Notes: generated from the letters alone by a model not told the origin. Shown: positions 7,539 through 17,867, numbered from the stretch's first letter. The stretch: 32,181 nt of DNA from Deltaproteobacteria bacterium (GCA_016198185.1 JACQJD010000005.1:1-32181), one strand, 5' to 3'. Numbers and translations: made by a program.

Positions 7539-8675
7539 ATGCATAAGCATATGAGACTTTTTACGCCGGGCCCAACCCCTATCTTTCCTTTAGCCCAAAA
7601 GGCCATGTCGAGCCCAATCTTATACCATCGTTCTAAGGCTTTCGTGGAATTACTGTCTGGTGTTCGAGAGGGCTTAAAAAAGTTGGTTGGGACCCGCAAC
7701 GAGGTTCTGATTTTATCTTCCTCGGGGACTGGGGCGATGGAAGCGGCTATTTTAAATCTTTGTTCTCCGGGGGATGAGGTTTTGGTGATCCGTGCTGGAA
7801 AATTTGGTGGACGTTGGGCTCAAATTGTAAAAGCCCATGCTTTAACCGTACGTATTTTAGATATCCCATTGGGAGAAGTTCCAACGATTGCTCAGGTAAA
7901 AACGTTGATGATGCAATATCCAAATGCCAAAGCCTTATTGATTCAAGCCTGCGAAACGTCTACCGGTGTCAATTTCCCTGTTTCAGAAATTGCAGCGTTG
8001 ACGAAAAAAAGTGATCTCTTGTTGGTGGTGGATGCGGTCAGTTATCTGGGGGTCTCTCCTTTTTATATGGATAACTGGGGGGTCGATGTGATGGTTTCTG
8101 CATCTCAAAAAGGGTTGATGTTGCCCCCGGGGTTGTCTTTCGTTTGTTTCAATGAGAAAGCTTGGGCTGCACAAAAAAAATCAAAGCTCACCAAATATTA
8201 TTTTGATTTGGCCAAAGAGCGTAAAGCGATTGAGAACAATCAAACCGCCTATACCTCGTCGGTTACCCTCATTCAAGGCTTAGCGGTTGTTTTGTCTTAT
8301 GTTCATGAAATCGGAATGCAAACCCTGTTTTCAACCATTCACCAAAAGGCGCAGGCGTTGCGGAACGCTGTCCAGACGTTAGGGTTAGATTTATTTGCAA
8401 AAGTGCCCAGCGATGGTTTGGTGTCCATTGCCGTTCCCCATAAAATCGATGGCACAAAAATTGTAACGAAATTGCGAGATGAATATTCCATGACGATTGC
8501 AGGTGGGCAAGATGAACTCAAAGGTAAAATTATTCGAATTGCCTGTATGGGATACGTTCAATCCGAAGATTTAATTTTATTATTTGAAGCGCTTGAAAAA
8601 GTTTTGGTGGAGCTTGGGTTAAAAATAACCGTGGGGCAATCCGTGTCTGTGTTAAAAAAAGAATGGTCGCTTTAA
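7539..8675 (+). CDS. Class V PLP aminotransferase, probable phosphoserine aminotransferase
   Basis: A 378-residue fold-type I PLP enzyme of the alanine-glyoxylate / serine-pyruvate aminotransferase group. Family marks are the N-terminal 'RLFTPGPTPIFP', 'SSSGTGAMEAAILNL' (PLP phosphate binding), 'VVDAVSYLG' (Asp to the pyridine nitrogen) and 'SASQKGLMLPPG' with the Schiff-base lysine. The frame is open further upstream to an ATG at 7329, but homologues start at the TPGPTP segment, so I place the start at 7539 (7551 is also possible). The gene stops 3 nt before serA. Enzymes of this group stand next to serA in organisms that lack classical SerC (Thermotoga is an example), so conversion of 3-phosphohydroxypyruvate to phosphoserine is the likely job. 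Substrate assignment is inference from context. Confidence 0.85.
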   Translation: MHKHMRLFTPGPTPIFPLAQKAMSSPILYHRSKAFVELLSGVREGLKKLVGTRNEVLILSSSGTGAMEAAILNLCSPGDEVLVIRAGKFGGRWAQIVKAHALTVRILDIPLGEVPTIAQVKTLMMQYPNAKALLIQACETSTGVNFPVSEIAALTKKSDLLLVVDAVSYLGVSPFYMDNWGVDVMVSASQKGLMLPPGLSFVCFNEKAWAAQKKSKLTKYYFDLAKERKAIENNQTAYTSSVTLIQGLAVVLSYVHEIGMQTLFSTIHQKAQALRNAVQTLGLDLFAKVPSDGLVSIAVPHKIDGTKIVTKLRDEYSMTIAGGQDELKGKIIRIACMGYVQSEDLILLFEALEKVLVELGLKITVGQSVSVLKKEWSL

Positions 8676-8678
8676 ACC

Positions 8679-10261
8679 ATGATTAAAATATTGGTATGCG
8701 GAAAGTTGGCAGATCCAGGGCTAAAACTGCTTTCTCAAGAAAAGCGTTTTGAGCTGGATGTCCAGACCGAGGTTGATGCCGCTTCTTTAAAACCCATCAT
8801 CGGAAAATATGATGCCATGACGGTGCGTTCTGAGACGTTGGTGACCAAAGCGTTATTATCTGCAGCCAAAAAACTCAAAGTCATTGTTCGTGCTGGCATT
8901 GGCGTAGACAATGTGGATGTGGAGGCCGCAACGCAGCAAGGAATTCTTGTGATGAATACACCGCTTGCCAATTCCACAACGACGGCTGAGCATGCCATCG
9001 CGATGTTACTTTCTTTGTGCCGACACATTCCCCAAGCCACGCAATCCCTGAAAGAAGGGCGTTGGGAGAAGAAAAGTTTTTTGGGTGTTGAGGTTTTTGG
9101 AAAGACGTTAGGACTTTTGGGATTGGGCAATGTGGGTAAGATCGTTGCAGATCGTGCTTTGGGATTAAGAATGAAAGTCATTGCGTATGACCCCTTTATT
9201 TCTAAAACAACTGCCCAAAACCTTTCGGTGGAGTTGGTGACGGAAGAAGAACTGTATCAAAGAGCTGATTTTGTTTCGGTTCATATGCCCCTCACCGATC
9301 AAACCCATTATTTTTTAAGCAAAGAAAAATTTTTAAAAATGAAAAAAGGGGCTTTGCTGGTTCATTGTGCACGGGGTGGCATTGTCCATGAAGCAGATCT
9401 TGCCGATATGATTACCCGTAAACACATTTCTGGAGCTGCTTTGGATGTATTTGAAGAAGAGCCCGTACGAGATCTTCGTTTGATTTCTTTGCCTCAAGTG
9501 ATTTGTACCCCTCACTTGGGGGCGGCTACCCATGAAGCTCAGCAAAAAGTGGGGATCGAAACCGCCAAGGTGTTGATGGATTATTTTAAAGAGGGGATCA
9601 TTCAAAATGCTGTCAATATGCCCTCGGTTACGCAAGAGCAACTTGCTGTTTTAAAACCTTATTTGGTTCTGATTGAAAAAATGGGAAATTTTTTAGGTCA
9701 AATGATGGAAAGTGGCAATTTAAAAGCGGTTGAGATTGAATATTCTGGCAAGGTGGTTGATTTGGACATGAAGCTTTTAACACATACCTTTATGATGCAG
9801 TTTCTCCGTCAGCATTTGGAGCATCCTGTCAATACCGTCAATGCACTTCTCATTGCCAAAGAACGGGGAATTTCGATTAAAACCACAATTTCAAATAATA
9901 CATCTGAATTTACGAGTCTTATTTTGGTAAAAGTAACGGGACAAGATCACGAACAAAGTTTGGCGGGAACGATCTTTCATCCCGATCAACCTCGCTTTGT
10001 TCGCATAGATCAATTTTATTTGGAGGCCATCCCAGAGGGGACGTTGCTTTATACCAAAAATAAAGATAAGCCAGGGGTGATTGGGGCGCTGGGAACTTTG
10101 TTGGGGAAAGAAAATATCAACATTTCAAGATTTCAATTGGGGTTGGATGAAAAAACCAAAGAGGCTGTTGCGCTGATCAATATTGATTCTCCCCTTCACA
10201 AAGAAGTTCTTCAGAAAATTTCTAAGATCCCACACATTCTTAGGGTCAAACAGGTGATGTT

Positions 10262-10265
<4 letters not shown>
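8679..10265 (+). CDS. serA: D-3-phosphoglycerate dehydrogenase
   Basis: A 528-residue cytosolic enzyme that oxidises 3-phosphoglycerate with NAD+, the first step of serine synthesis. The NAD-binding GLGNVG is at 148-153. Catalytic residues are the Arg in 'HCARGGIV' (232), the Glu in 'DVFEEEP' (about 260) and the His in 'TPHLGAAT' (279). Length and tail fit the long form: an intervening (ASB) domain from about 315, then an ACT domain from about 455 ('LYTKNKDKPGVIGALGTLL'), where serine commonly binds and inhibits. It starts 3 nt after the aminotransferase and overlaps the next gene by ATGA. The two upstream steps of serine synthesis are thus encoded together; no serB-type phosphatase is in the window. 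Confidence 0.96.
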
Positions 10266-12477
<2,212 letters not shown>

Positions 12478-12499
12478 TTGACCAAAAACGGTATCTAAG

Positions 12500-12530
12500 A
12501 GAAGCTTTTAAATTCAACATAAAAACTTCT
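12500..12530 (+). terminator. Possible terminator hairpin after purA
   Basis: Arms AGAAGCTTTT (12500-12509) and AAAAACTTCT (12521-12530) pair with one mismatch around an 11-nt loop, 23 nt after the purA stop. Only a short T run (TTTC) follows, so termination efficiency is uncertain. Confidence 0.4.
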
Positions 12531-12535
12531 TTCGG

Positions 12536-12586
12536 CGTACTGACGTATGGGTCGGAATCCCATATTTCTATGAGTCAATACGTACG
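12536..12586. repeat. Imperfect extended palindrome upstream of the propeller-protein promoter
   Basis: Nested inverted repeats: CGTAC (12536-12540) with GTACG (12582-12586), TGAC (12541-12544) with GTCA (12574-12577), and TATGGG (12546-12551) with CCCATA (12559-12564) around a 7-nt loop. The block ends 8 nt before the -35 of the next gene. It could be an operator or part of the purA 3' end. Confidence 0.45.
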
Positions 12587-12593
12587 ACGAGGT

Positions 12594-12622
12594 TTGACAA
12601 AACGAAAATTTGCTTATATATT
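12594..12622 (+). promoter_or_regulatory. Strong promoter of the secreted propeller-protein gene
   Basis: Perfect -35 TTGACA (12594-12599), 17-nt spacer, -10 TATATT (12617-12622, 5 of 6). The start of transcription should fall near 12629, which fixes the start codon downstream of it, at the GTG at 12634. Confidence 0.75.
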
Positions 12623-12633
12623 GCGCAATTCTT

Positions 12634-15000
12634 GTGAATGAATTTTTGAAACCTATTATTTTTTCCTTTATCATCTGCATTTTTTCTCAAAGTGCCATTC
12701 TGAAAGCCCAAGATGAAAGCGAATTTTTATTTTGGTTGAATACGCCGTATTTAGGGGCCGGATATGGACATGTTGAACAAATGCAGCTGAGCCAAAAGGG
12801 AGATGTTCTTTTAATTAAACCGACTCGAGAGGCACCCGTACCTTTCCAACTTGAATACGATTTATATTCTTCAGATGAATACGGTTTATATTCTTCAGAT
12901 GTACGTGAATATTTTCGATCTCCTTATTTGTATGATGGTACCGGTTCAGAAGATCGTGCACAAATGGTTGCTTTAAGTGCTGATGGAAAATCAGTCGCTT
13001 ATGTGGATGCCGCATTTAACTGTGTTTGCCTAGATTTCTTCGAGAATAGAAATTCAAGGACCCGCTATGAAAGCCTATATTGTCATTCCAAAGAGGTTAA
13101 AACACTCTTATTTGATCCTTCCGGTCGGTACATCGTTTCAGGTGGATTGGATCAAGAGCTTTTGATTTGGGATCGCACGCTAGGAGACGTGGTTCAAGAA
13201 ATTTCACATCCGGCATCGATCTATCACGCAGCCTTTACTTCTGATGGAAATTACCTGATCAGCGCATCGTCTAAAGTTCATATTTTAAATATGCAAACAC
13301 ATGAATCCAAGTCTGTTGATTTAAACGCCGATGTTGACACGATCGCACTTCATCCCTCCCAACCGTATGTGGTTGTGGCTACAGCAAAAGGTATTTATGT
13401 TATCGATATTGCAAACGGTTCGATTGAGCGTGATATTCCACTGGGCGACCGATTTCACAATGACGTTAATGTCATTCAAGTAAGTCCAGATGGCGCACAC
13501 GTTTTAATTTTGTCCAAAGATGATCGGTTGGCGTATTTATTTCCATTTGAATTGGATCCTAGATTTGAAATTCAAATGAGACGGGTAACGACCCAAAAGG
13601 TTACAGCCGCGCAATTCCATCCCACAGAACCTTGGCTTCTTTTAGGAGATGAAATAGGGGTTACGCTTTACGCGTCTAAACAAGAAATGAACTTTGCGTA
13701 TCTTAAAATACCTTTCTGTCTGGAGGATCTTAAATGGAGCTCGGATGGAAGCTTTGCCATTCTTTCCAGATTTAGCCCAGACGCGGGGGATCCTAAAAAA
13801 CTTGCGAAATTGGATTTTAATCTTTGGAAACGTTCTTTGATGACACGGTATATAGATCTTTTTAAGACTGCGGGGGAAGGTCATGAAGAGCAAATGGATT
13901 ATTTTGAAAAGTTACTTTTTTTGGGGCCCAAAGACCCTGCGGTTATAGAATTTTTATTTGAAATGATCAATGGTCGTGGAGAAGGCGTTGGGCTCATCAT
14001 TGAGCAAGCGACGTTCGATCATTTGCATCAAATTGGCTATTATTTTTTGTCCGATGAACATGGAATAGATTTGGTGGCCGATCCAGCTCGTGTTCGATTG
14101 CAACATGGCGGAGATGAATGGGGCGACGATCCGATTTATATTACGGTGGATGGGATTAAGGTCAATACGATTCAGGTGAGTGATAGCCTGGTAGACGTGT
14201 TCTTAGAAAAGTACATTCGTATTTTAGATGACTTTCAGCGTCTCAATCGGATGGTCAATATTTGGTTGCATGGGGGACCTGTCATTCATGACGTTTTAGA
14301 TTTAGAAGCCGTACGTTATATCACCATGGATTCACGGCCGCCTTTTCATTCATTGGAGATGGCCAAAAGGGATGCTTTTCAAGAATGGGTTTTGAATGAA
14401 TTATATCCATCCTCTAAGATTGACCAAATATTGCAAAGGGTAGCATTTATTCCAGATTATTCGAATCTAAGGGCAGCTTCGACCCAGATTGAAATTGAAG
14501 AGGCGCTGGATTTGCTTAAGCGTGTGGGAGAGCTTAAATTATCAAGCTTTGAAAGTCGGTGCCTAGCGATGATGGAAAATCAAAAATATTTAAATTTACC
14601 TGCCCAATTATTATCTCAGCTGATGAGAACGCTGGCTCAGATTGGCGGAAATCAAACAGCACAATTTTTTTCAGGTTTGTTACAGAAAAAAGATGGTTTG
14701 GATATAAGGCTTTGGGTGGCACAAGCCTTAGAAGAGATGGGCTTTCAAGTGAAATATTTAAAAGAGCAAGATCGGTATCAATTGGGTTGTCGTGGGTTAG
14801 ATATTATGTATCATGCGGCAATGACGCCTCAAGGCAAACAAGTGGTCATGGTACAGATTGCGAAAAAGTATTTTAAAGAATTTGAGATGGATAACTTAGA
14901 GCCTATCGAGTTTAGACTGAAACACTTGGTGGATCGCCATGCTGCGTTTATTCCTATTCATCTTGACGCCCAGAAATTCGACGATTTGTTCGAATTTTAA
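12634..15000 (+). CDS. Secreted WD40-like beta-propeller protein with helical C-terminal half
   Basis: A 788-residue protein. The start is the GTG at 12634: the promoter -10 ends at 12622, and a TTG at 12610 that extends the frame lies between the -35 and -10 and cannot be in the mRNA. The N-terminus 'FLKPIIFSFIICIFSQSAILKA' is a signal peptide, so it acts outside the cytoplasm. Residues about 90-400 contain WD40-like blades, for example 'LFDPSGRYIVSGGLDQELLIWD' shortened here, 'AAFTSDGNYLISAS', 'VSPDGAHVLILS' and 'WSSDGSFAILS'. Residues about 410-788 look mainly helical and match no family I can name. An 8-residue tandem duplication (EYDLYSSD / EYGLYSSD) lies before the propeller. The gene stands alone between purA and the tRNA operon. 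It is probably a scaffold or binding protein; no enzyme motif is visible. Confidence 0.8.
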   Translation: MNEFLKPIIFSFIICIFSQSAILKAQDESEFLFWLNTPYLGAGYGHVEQMQLSQKGDVLLIKPTREAPVPFQLEYDLYSSDEYGLYSSDVREYFRSPYLYDGTGSEDRAQMVALSADGKSVAYVDAAFNCVCLDFFENRNSRTRYESLYCHSKEVKTLLFDPSGRYIVSGGLDQELLIWDRTLGDVVQEISHPASIYHAAFTSDGNYLISASSKVHILNMQTHESKSVDLNADVDTIALHPSQPYVVVATAKGIYVIDIANGSIERDIPLGDRFHNDVNVIQVSPDGAHVLILSKDDRLAYLFPFELDPRFEIQMRRVTTQKVTAAQFHPTEPWLLLGDEIGVTLYASKQEMNFAYLKIPFCLEDLKWSSDGSFAILSRFSPDAGDPKKLAKLDFNLWKRSLMTRYIDLFKTAGEGHEEQMDYFEKLLFLGPKDPAVIEFLFEMINGRGEGVGLIIEQATFDHLHQIGYYFLSDEHGIDLVADPARVRLQHGGDEWGDDPIYITVDGIKVNTIQVSDSLVDVFLEKYIRILDDFQRLNRMVNIWLHGGPVIHDVLDLEAVRYITMDSRPPFHSLEMAKRDAFQEWVLNELYPSSKIDQILQRVAFIPDYSNLRAASTQIEIEEALDLLKRVGELKLSSFESRCLAMMENQKYLNLPAQLLSQLMRTLAQIGGNQTAQFFSGLLQKKDGLDIRLWVAQALEEMGFQVKYLKEQDRYQLGCRGLDIMYHAAMTPQGKQVVMVQIAKKYFKEFEMDNLEPIEFRLKHLVDRHAAFIPIHLDAQKFDDLFEF
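12853..12900 (+). repeat. 24-bp in-frame tandem duplication
   Basis: Two adjacent 24-bp copies (12853-12876 and 12877-12900) differ at a single base and encode EYDLYSSD and EYGLYSSD within the secreted propeller protein. This looks like a recent slippage duplication. Confidence 0.9.
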
Positions 15001-15028
15001 TTTTCAAATAACATTTCCGTCTATTTCA

Positions 15029-15057
15029 TTGACACCCGTCGGTGGGTTGCATATATA
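15029..15057 (+). promoter_or_regulatory. Promoter of the tRNA-mnmD operon
   Basis: Perfect -35 TTGACA (15029-15034), 17-nt spacer, -10 TATATA (15052-15057) within an AT-rich TATATAAA. It lies 28 nt after the propeller gene stop and about 150 nt upstream of tRNA-Lys, with no other obvious promoter before the tRNAs. Confidence 0.7.
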
Positions 15058-15084
15058 AATTAGGTTTTGGCTGCACTTTTTTTC

Positions 15085-15194
15085 GTATGGGTCGTTAGCC
15101 GAGCGAAGCGAGTCCCGAGGGCAAAAGCCACTTGTGGCGAAGTCCGAGGGATCTCATTGTAATGGTATGGGTTCCTTCGCTACGCTCAGGATGA
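15085..15194. repeat. Insertion-like block of short palindromic repeats in the tRNA leader
   Basis: The block begins with a copy of the tRNA-Lys 5' flank and end (15085-15103 matches 15203-15221 at 16 of 19 positions). It then holds 'GAGCGAAGCGAGTCCCGAGG', a second 'GCGAAGTCCGAGGGATCTC' segment, and 'CCTTCGCTACGCTCAGGAT' with TGAC after it. CGAGGGATCTC (15145-15155) recurs in reverse orientation at 31599 and 31668. Short 'TTCGCTACGCTCAGGATGAC' type elements are common interspersed repeats in many bacterial genomes. No ORF is present. Confidence 0.65.
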
Positions 15195-15206
15195 CGGTCA
15201 AGGTAT

Positions 15207-15279
15207 GGGCCGTTAGCTCAGTTGGTAGAGCATCTCCCTTTTAAGGAGAGGGTCGAAGGTTCAAATCCTTCACGGCTCA
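15207..15279 (+). tRNA. tRNA-Lys (anticodon TTT)
   Basis: A 73-nt cloverleaf: acceptor GGGCCGT with ACGGCTC (one G-T pair) and discriminator A; D arm 'GCTCAGTTGGTAGAGC'; anticodon loop CTTTTAA between TCTCC and GGAGA; T arm 'GAAGGTTCAAATCCTTC'. The 3' CCA is not encoded. It is the first gene after the promoter at 15029-15057 and is 6 nt upstream of tRNA-Glu. Confidence 0.97.
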
Positions 15280-15285
15280 AGGTGG

Positions 15286-15360
15286 GTCCCCTTCGTCTAG
15301 CCCGGTCCAGGACACCTCCCTTTCACGGAGGTAACACGGGTTCAAATCCCGTAGGGGACG
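15286..15360 (+). tRNA. tRNA-Glu (anticodon TTC)
   Basis: A 75-nt cloverleaf: acceptor GTCCCCT with AGGGGAC, discriminator G, anticodon loop CTTTCAC between CCTCC and GGAGG, T arm 'CACGGGTTCAAATCCCGTA'. It is followed directly by CCA (15361-15363), which may be an encoded tail, unlike the neighbouring tRNA-Lys. It is 52 nt upstream of the mnmD start. Confidence 0.97.
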
Positions 15361-15412
15361 CCATTTGAATTGCAAAACGATCCTCCTTAGTGTTATTTCA
15401 GCTTTCCAAACC

Positions 15413-16273
15413 ATGAAGTGTGTTCCAACTCAAGATGGTACGTTGACCTGGTATTGCGATGATTATCGAGAGCATTACCATTCTTTAGGGGGGGCTTATC
15501 TGGAAGCTTATCGCATTTATGTGAAAGGGTGCGATTTGTTAGAAAAAGCGAGAACCTGTGATGAGATTTCCATCTTAGATATTGGGTTTGGTTTGGGCTA
15601 CAACGTTTTTGTGGCCATTGAGAATATCCTGGCCGTTCGGTCGTGGTGCAAAATTAACGTGGTTAGTTTTGAAATGGATCGATCGGTTTTGGAATTTAAC
15701 CAGTATCCAGCCTCACTGCATTTTTGGGCAAATCGAATTAAAAAACATTGGTTGATTCAAGACGATGGGGTGTCCTTTCAAGACGGTCAGGTGGATTTAA
15801 AAATTTATTTACAAGATGCGCGTTCTAAAATTGAATCTTTGCAGAAACGCTTTGATGCTGTTTTTCACGACCCTTTTTCACATCCAAAAAACCCAGAACT
15901 TTGGACGGTGGAATTTTTTTCATCTTTGGCGAAACTGACCAAGCCCGATGGAAAACTGGCAACGTATAGCATGGCAACCCCTGTTTTGAATGCCATGGAT
16001 GAGGCAGGGTGGTTTCCTGTGCTTGCTCGAGGAACAGGGACCAAAAAGTACTCTGTGGTGGCAACGCTTGAAAAAGAGGGGGGATTGTCACCCCACATGC
16101 TGGAAAAACTCGTTCGTTCAACAGAAAAAATACCGTATCGGGATTTGGGCTTGAAGCAATCTCGCCAATCTATTCTAAAGATTCGTCAAGAGGCATGTTC
16201 GAAATTGAAATCAAATCATTCTTGCACTCCCTCTGAAACCCGGTATGAAGAAGGACGATATGAGTTTATTTAA
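15413..16273 (+). CDS. mnmD: MnmD / MnmC methyltransferase-domain protein (DUF752), tRNA U34 modification
   Basis: A 286-residue SAM-dependent methyltransferase matching the methyltransferase half of MnmC, without the FAD oxidase half. Motifs: 'TWYCDDYREHYHSLGGAYLEA' shortened at the N-terminus, 'LDIGFGLGYNVFVA' (SAM site), 'VVSFEMD', then the family signature 'HDPFSHPKNPELWT' and 'LATYSMATPVLNAMDEAGW'. The family converts nm5(s2)U34 to mnm5(s2)U34 in tRNA-Lys(UUU), tRNA-Glu(UUC) and tRNA-Gln(UUG). Two of these three tRNAs are encoded immediately upstream in the same direction. A TTG 48 nt upstream extends the frame, but homologues begin near 'DGTLTWY', so ATG 15413 is chosen. No Shine-Dalgarno is obvious. 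Without the oxidase half, the substrate should come from the MnmE-MnmG ammonium route. Confidence 0.85.
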   Translation: MKCVPTQDGTLTWYCDDYREHYHSLGGAYLEAYRIYVKGCDLLEKARTCDEISILDIGFGLGYNVFVAIENILAVRSWCKINVVSFEMDRSVLEFNQYPASLHFWANRIKKHWLIQDDGVSFQDGQVDLKIYLQDARSKIESLQKRFDAVFHDPFSHPKNPELWTVEFFSSLAKLTKPDGKLATYSMATPVLNAMDEAGWFPVLARGTGTKKYSVVATLEKEGGLSPHMLEKLVRSTEKIPYRDLGLKQSRQSILKIRQEACSKLKSNHSCTPSETRYEEGRYEFI

Positions 16274-17867
16274 ATTTAACGCTGCTGCGAAGAAAGAGTT
16301 GCTCGAGCGTGTTATTTCGCATGTTCAGCTCGCGTATCAAAACACCCCAGAAAATATAAGAGAAGAAGTTTTAGAGGAAATGATCTATTGGGAAAAAAAG
16401 CGCCTTGAAAAAATGCGGCATTCTTGGTGGCGCTCCCCCCGGCTGGATTTTTGGGAGCAGTATCAACAGCAGTATGTGGTAGCGCCTCGGGAAGTTCGCC
16501 ACCGCTTACTGGAGCAATCGATTGATCATTATGCCCATCAAATTGTTGGAAATTTTAGTCCTTGGGTGCATACGCTGGCAACGAAAGTGGTCCCTCCTTT
16601 TTTAAACTTTTTGCTCAATCCTTTTTCATTTCAAAAGCTCATTTCCTTAAGAAGCACACTGATCAATGAAAATTTGATCATTTCTGGAAACATTGCCAAC
16701 ATCAAAGCCTTGTTGCAACGAGGCACGTTGGTTTTTGTGCCAACCCATGTCAGCAATTTGGATTCTATCTTGTTGGGGACAGCGCTGCACGATTGTGATT
16801 TTCCGCCGGCGATGTATGGCGCAGGCTTAAATTTATTTCGAAATAAAATTATTGGATTTTTTATGAATCATTTGGGGGCCTATAAAGTCGATCGTCAACG
16901 CGTTCATACCTTATACAAAGATGTTTTAAAGGAATATGCGACTTCTTCCTTAGAAATGGGGTTTCATAATTTATTTTTTCCAGGTGGCACGCGAAGTCGT
17001 TCGGGTGCTATTGAAAAGCGGTTGAAGCTTGGGTTATTGGGAACCACGCTTGCCGCTTATGTCCGAAATTTAATACATGGGAAAAGGAATCCGAACCTGT
17101 ATGTGATTCCCGTGAATATCAATTGTCATCTGACCCTTGAAGCCGAAACGCTCATTCACGATTTTTTGGCTGTCACGGGGAAATCTCGTTACATTATTGA
17201 AAATGATGAATTTTCAAAGCCACAACGCGTTTATACGTATCTAAAAAACCATATGAATTTAAATTCGAAAAGTTTTATTCATTTTGGAGACCCCTTGGAT
17301 CCCTTTGGAAATCGTGTGGATGAGACCGGATGCTCTTTGGATCGCCACGGTCGCAAGATTGATATTTCAAAGTATGTGATGGCTCAGGGGGAAGTGAAAC
17401 TGGATTTCGATCGCGATCAAAATTATACGAAAGAATTGGCCACAACCTTGATTGATGTTTACCATCGCCATAATCGCGTATTGAGTACGAATTTGGTGGC
17501 CTTTGCCCTTTACGAAATGATCGCTCTGCGTCATCCAGACTTCGATATTTATCGGTTGATGAGAAGTCGTGTGTATCATGAACCTATTGAACTCATGGCA
17601 TTCTACAAAATGCTAGACCGTGTTGTTTCACACGTGCGAGCGCTTTCAGAACAAGGTAAGATTGTTTACAGTCAATATTTAAAGTCCTTAGATACGCAAG
17701 ATCTGGTGAGCGAAGCGCTCAAGTTTTTCGGGTCTTACCACGCTCGAAGAACGGTGTACCGGGAAGGGGATCGCATTTTTGTGGGGGATCTTTTGTTGTT
17801 GTATTACTATCATAATCGATTGGTGGGATATAATCTGGAAGACGAACTCAAGGACGTCTCGTTATGA
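16260..17867 (+). CDS. PlsB-like glycerol-phosphate acyltransferase
   Basis: A 535-residue acyltransferase of the PlsB/PlsC superfamily. The catalytic H-x4-D is 'HVSNLD' (about residue 165); other blocks are 'GAYKVDR', 'FFPGGTRSRSG' (phosphate of the acceptor) and 'YVIPVNI'. Size and the gpsA gene directly downstream favour acylation of glycerol-3-phosphate, the first step of phospholipid synthesis, over the second (PlsC) step. I see no clear membrane helix beyond short hydrophobic stretches, so a peripheral inner-membrane location is likely. The ATG at 16260 follows AAGGA; ATG 16245 in frame has no Shine-Dalgarno. The gene overlaps mnmD by 14 nt and gpsA by ATGA. The C-terminal third (about 400-535) is not part of the acyltransferase core and is unassigned. 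Confidence 0.85.
   Translation: MSLFKFNAAAKKELLERVISHVQLAYQNTPENIREEVLEEMIYWEKKRLEKMRHSWWRSPRLDFWEQYQQQYVVAPREVRHRLLEQSIDHYAHQIVGNFSPWVHTLATKVVPPFLNFLLNPFSFQKLISLRSTLINENLIISGNIANIKALLQRGTLVFVPTHVSNLDSILLGTALHDCDFPPAMYGAGLNLFRNKIIGFFMNHLGAYKVDRQRVHTLYKDVLKEYATSSLEMGFHNLFFPGGTRSRSGAIEKRLKLGLLGTTLAAYVRNLIHGKRNPNLYVIPVNINCHLTLEAETLIHDFLAVTGKSRYIIENDEFSKPQRVYTYLKNHMNLNSKSFIHFGDPLDPFGNRVDETGCSLDRHGRKIDISKYVMAQGEVKLDFDRDQNYTKELATTLIDVYHRHNRVLSTNLVAFALYEMIALRHPDFDIYRLMRSRVYHEPIELMAFYKMLDRVVSHVRALSEQGKIVYSQYLKSLDTQDLVSEALKFFGSYHARRTVYREGDRIFVGDLLLLYYYHNRLVGYNLEDELKDVSL

Noticed and set aside
8735-9181. 148-codon minus-strand open frame
   Set aside because: It lies fully inside serA on the opposite strand; serA is unmistakable and conserved there.
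13642-13893. 83-codon minus-strand open frame
   Set aside because: It is a shadow inside the propeller gene with no start signals.
15085-15107. Possible extra tRNA fragment upstream of tRNA-Lys
   Set aside because: Only the first 13 or so bases resemble tRNA-Lys; no cloverleaf follows. Treated as a duplicated flank.
15117-15194. CRISPR-like repeats
   Set aside because: The repeats are few, unequal, palindromic and without regular spacers, and there are no cas genes in the window.
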